A DNA stretch of 64,000 bases from positions 67,103,806 through 67,167,805 of the forward strand of contig CM074179.1 of the NCBI GenBank assembly GCA_037179385.1, in the 5' to 3' direction. The notes below the pieces were generated by a model, which did no database searches, was not told where the DNA came from, and saw only the letters and a program-made list of their open reading frames with translations. This DNA is from Holothuria scabra. Taxonomy: Eukaryota > Echinodermata > Holothuroidea > Aspidochirotida > Holothuriidae. Below are positions 61,414 to 64,000 of the stretch, piece by piece (within the stretch, counting starts at the first letter, position 1; the number at the start of each line of letters is the position of its first letter). Position numbers and translations under genes: made by a program.

Positions 61414-61980
61414 CTAAGCCTTTTGGCTTTCTGGTTCATAAAATATATATTTCTGAAATGAAGAGTACCTGTTAACTATAATTTTAGGTTCTGATAATGT
61501 GCTACAGTGTCCAACGGCCGCAAGTGAAGTGTACATGCAAATGTATATAGGGATACCTAATTTCAAACCCTTTTTAAGTGAAGGGCATTGAAACTCTCAT
61601 CCTGGCATGATTGGCAGCCTTTGTTTCTCGTAAAAAGTCAATTTTACTTGACATAGCCTCCAAATCAAACACATATTATCCAAGTACAATACCATTTGCA
61701 GTTTTCAAACTTCAATATAATTCATGTTTTAAAGATAATTTTTGTTGTGGTGGTGTGGGGCAAATTTCATTGCCTAATTAAAAACAGGAGGAATCAGATG
61801 TAGACATTTTGTAGATACATTGAAAAATTCAGGTGGTTAAAATATTGCCCCAGACCCTACCAGTTTTGTTCATAAATGGGGGAAGTATTCATATACCTAC
61901 CCAAAGATATTACAAGCATAGATACCAAACTTAAAATGGCGCGGTGACTCTTCACAGAGGCCGAATCGGAGGGGCAGAAG
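61414..61980. other. Intergenic, nothing recognised
   Basis: AT-rich DNA between the satellite element and the next MITE. No repeats or coding signal noticed. Confidence 0.5.
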
Positions 61981-62350
61981 CATGGGCGCAAATCCGGGGG
62001 GGGGGGGGGGGGAAGGGGGCCTTCGCCCCCTCAAGTGAAAAAGTGGGGGGGCCAAATCGTAATTTGGCCCCCCAAAATTTGAGTAGACCTAAAAATATGG
62101 TCACCTTTTTTCGTTTTTTGTCATTCGAAAACAGTTTTTCCCTGAAGCTTTGGAAACGCCAGAACACAAGAGCTTCCGGGGGCTTCGCCCCCTGGACCCC
62201 CACAGGGGCTTTGCCCCTGGATCACCAGGAGTCCTTTGGGGCTTCGCGCTTCGTGCTCGCCAAGCCCGCCAAGCGTGCACAGTTTAGTACTCGTGGGCAC
62301 ATCATAAGCATTTTGGCCCCCCCACTCTCAAACAGAGATTTGCGCCCCTG
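61981..62350. mobile_element. hAT-like G-rich MITE, 370 bp
   Basis: The left end CATGGGCGCAAATC (61981-61994) and right end GATTTGCGCCCCTG (62337-62350) are inverted with one mismatch. The flanking octamers GGCAGAAG and GGTGGAAG agree at 6 of 8. The interior has a long poly-G tract and repeated GGGGCTTCGCCCC / GGGGCTTTGCCCC palindromes. The 146-residue frame across it is a by-product of its composition. Confidence 0.72.
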
Positions 62351-62499
62351 GGTGGAAGTGCTGATCACTGATCAGTTGTTTTGAAAGCTAACAATTAATC
62401 GATATCTTCTGGTAGTATAAATGCCTGTGATTTTAAAATATTGCAATTCTTGCAAACACCGTTCTTTAATAAATTTCACTTACATGAAACAGTTTTAGA

Positions 62500-62950
62500 A
62501 TTCTTCGAGGTTTTCTACTTAAGAACATTTGAACATTAACGCACACGGCGACTGGTTTGAAGTTCATTGCCTTACTGATTGGTCAGTTTCTGTGGTATCT
62601 TCACAAGCGCACATCTGTGCACGCATTTACATTCTTACGCGCTTACAACACAAAATCAACTACTGCATTCTAAGTTCCAAGCATGCGGAATTACGCATCA
62701 ATAATTCCGGACTTCACATGGAGAAATGCATTGTGCCCGCACAGAACTCTCTTTAAGAAATCACGCACGCAGACATCTCGTCACAATGGAATGTTCTGTT
62801 ACGCATGCATAGTTGTGCACCTGATCACCGAATAGAACTGTGCGCATGTCCAATCAGTACTTCCGTCCCTCCGATTGAGCCTCCGTGAGGAGTCAGCGCG
62901 TCTAACGGTGTAGGGATAGGAGTTTGGTATCTACGTTTATAATATCTTTG
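62500..62950 (+). promoter_or_regulatory. Promoter-like GC/CpG-richer stretch
   Basis: A stretch with many ACGCAC/GCGC words, an NRF1-like TGTGCGCATGTCC (62840-62852), a CCAAT box (62850-62854) and an ETS-type ACTTCCG (62859-62865), in contrast to the AT-rich surroundings. Direction is assumed from CCAAT on the + strand. It may drive the downstream U2-like transcript or a gene beyond the window. Confidence 0.4.
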
Positions 62951-63058
62951 TACCTACCTTTATTCTTCCATTCAAGAGTATAATTCCCAACTGAACTTTC
63001 CTGTGTATCTTGACACAGGTCATCAAAATATCGTCATTTAGTGAAAATAGATTTCAAG

Positions 63059-63110
63059 GCTTCTCTGCCTTTTGGCTAAGATCAAGTGTAATATCTGTTC
63101 TTTTCATCCA
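63059..63110 (+). ncRNA. U2 snRNA-like 5' segment, truncated and fused (pseudogene or variant)
   Basis: CTTCTCTGCCTTTTGGCTAA then GATCAAGTGTAATATCTGTT CTT corresponds to nucleotides about 4-47 of metazoan U2 with two substitutions: one in the stem-loop I loop-proximal stem (CGGCC to CTGCC), and one in the branch-point recognition element (GUAGUA to GUAAUA). Homology stops after TTCTT. No Sm site, stem IIa/b, III or IV follows. Instead 63111 onward is unrelated sequence with several short hairpins. Most likely a 5'-U2 chimera or pseudogene; a functional short RNA is not excluded. Confidence 0.75.
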
Positions 63111-64000
63111 GTCTAGGATGGAACCATACATGAGAAACCAATGATAAAAATGGCCTGAGGGCCATGAGGGGGGTTAAGTGTTGTCCCTCAGTGGATGTAA
63201 GAGCGCCTTTGAGAAGCAGCTTATAGTTTGGTTTCACCAAACAGCCCTTTGCCAGAGGGTTGGGAGGAATTCAGAAAAAGTAGACTACATGTTTTGAAAC
63301 ATAAATTGTATGTTATTGTTGGAGGTGTGGTTGGATTGGGAGGGGAGTTAGGGGGTGGGGGTGCAGAAGACTTAAATGTTGACGGTGAACAGGTTCAAAT
63401 TGGGTTTACCACATTCACCATGGGCTTTATTTGTGAGATTGACTAATTGTTACTTTAGGGACCTAATGAGATAATGTATTAATAGTTGTGGAGTTCTTAC
63501 TCTTGTTCAACTTTTATTGAATAAAACCAATTCAATAATTATCTTTCATGCCTGCTGTTTTTTATTTGTTGGTTTTTTTTTGTGCATGATTGCAATGGTT
63601 TCAAGAGGAGAAAATTTTTTGTTCTCAATTTTACACCCTGTACTATTTTAAGGTGGTGGTTCCTGGCCCACACATGTGAGGTGTATTACCATGCAGAGTG
63701 GTAGCACTGCAGATTGTTTATCGGCCACACTTGTAATATTTTGATGTAATTTGTAGGTCCATGTAAAAACTGGGTGTTCATGTTAGACACCTGCTACTAG
63801 GATTCCTAGCTGCCCAGCCTCCTGACCTGGAGTAACCATGTAAACCATTCCCTAAATGAGATTTAGACATTGAAACTTTCTGACTGTACAATCTGTGCAT
63901 TTAATATTATATAACAGGTTTGAAATGGACTGTGATGATTGTATGCCTGTCACTTTGTATTCAGTATTCAGTGGTATTCCAAGTAGATTTTGCAAAGTTT
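63111..64000 (+). other. Sequence downstream of the U2-like segment
   Basis: 63150-63260 can fold locally (TGGCCTGAGGGCCA; GTTTGGTTTCACCAAAC; CCCTTTGCCAGAGGG; CCTGAGGG with CCCTCAG). AATAAA occurs at 63520-63525. No coding exon was recognised to the end of the window. Confidence 0.4.

Noticed and set aside
61944..62384. 146-residue frame, apparently a long ORF
   Set aside because: Spans a G-rich MITE from end to end; repeated GGGGCTTCGCCCC words create the opening.
63059..63250. Functional canonical U2 snRNA gene
   Set aside because: Identity ends after about 45 nt; Sm site and 3' stem-loops are missing.

Overview
The window is nuclear DNA from an intron-rich animal. It carries three conserved, split protein-coding genes in a background dense with transposon debris. 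Short runs built on the palindromic word AGGCCTAGGCCT occur near 18.9, 19.0, 29.3 and 42.1 kb, and together with the vertebrate-like exon structures and the non-LTR, Helentron-like and tRNA-SINE content they suggest a marine deuterostome invertebrate. An echinoderm is my best guess, but that rests on impression and no species was verified.

Layout. (1) Positions 496-11832, + strand: the 3' six exons of JMJD6, an Fe(II)/2-oxoglutarate oxygenase; its first exon or exons lie left of the window. (2) 11833-20013: JMJD6 3' flank and intergenic DNA with MITEs and fold-back repeats. (3) 20447-26456, - strand: INTS12, the PHD-finger subunit of Integrator, six coding exons, all separated by phase-0 introns. 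Its 3' end abuts a near-perfect fold-back element that supplies a candidate poly(A) signal, and its intron 5 holds a minisatellite interrupted by a mariner-type MITE. (4) 27006-29120: two non-autonomous TIR transposons, each flanked by a matching 8-bp target duplication. (5) About 33235-40805: a decayed non-LTR retrotransposon split by a 5.8-kb Helentron-like element that carries remnants of an OTU/DUF6570-type protein on the - strand. (6) 41480-58005, + strand: PSMC3 (proteasome ATPase Rpt5), complete in eleven exons, 431 aa. (7) 58507-61413: a 2.9-kb element with 13-bp terminal repeats and an end hairpin, filled by a roughly 145/300-bp satellite containing perfect AGGTCAAAGGTCA direct repeats. 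(8) 61981-62350: a G-rich hAT-like MITE. (9) 62450-64000: a CCAAT/NRF1/ETS-like promoter-type stretch followed by a U2 snRNA-like 5' segment fused to unrelated sequence.

The three genes are housekeeping genes of different pathways (histone/splicing-factor hydroxylation, snRNA 3'-end processing, 26S proteasome) and show no operon-like relationship. The parts most worth a second look are the U2-like chimera at 63059, the satellite-filled element at 58507-61413, and the precise Helentron-like insertion into the reverse transcriptase at about 33640-39415. Exon boundaries were set by GT/AG sites and by codon continuity against remembered family sequences; no alignment could be run.
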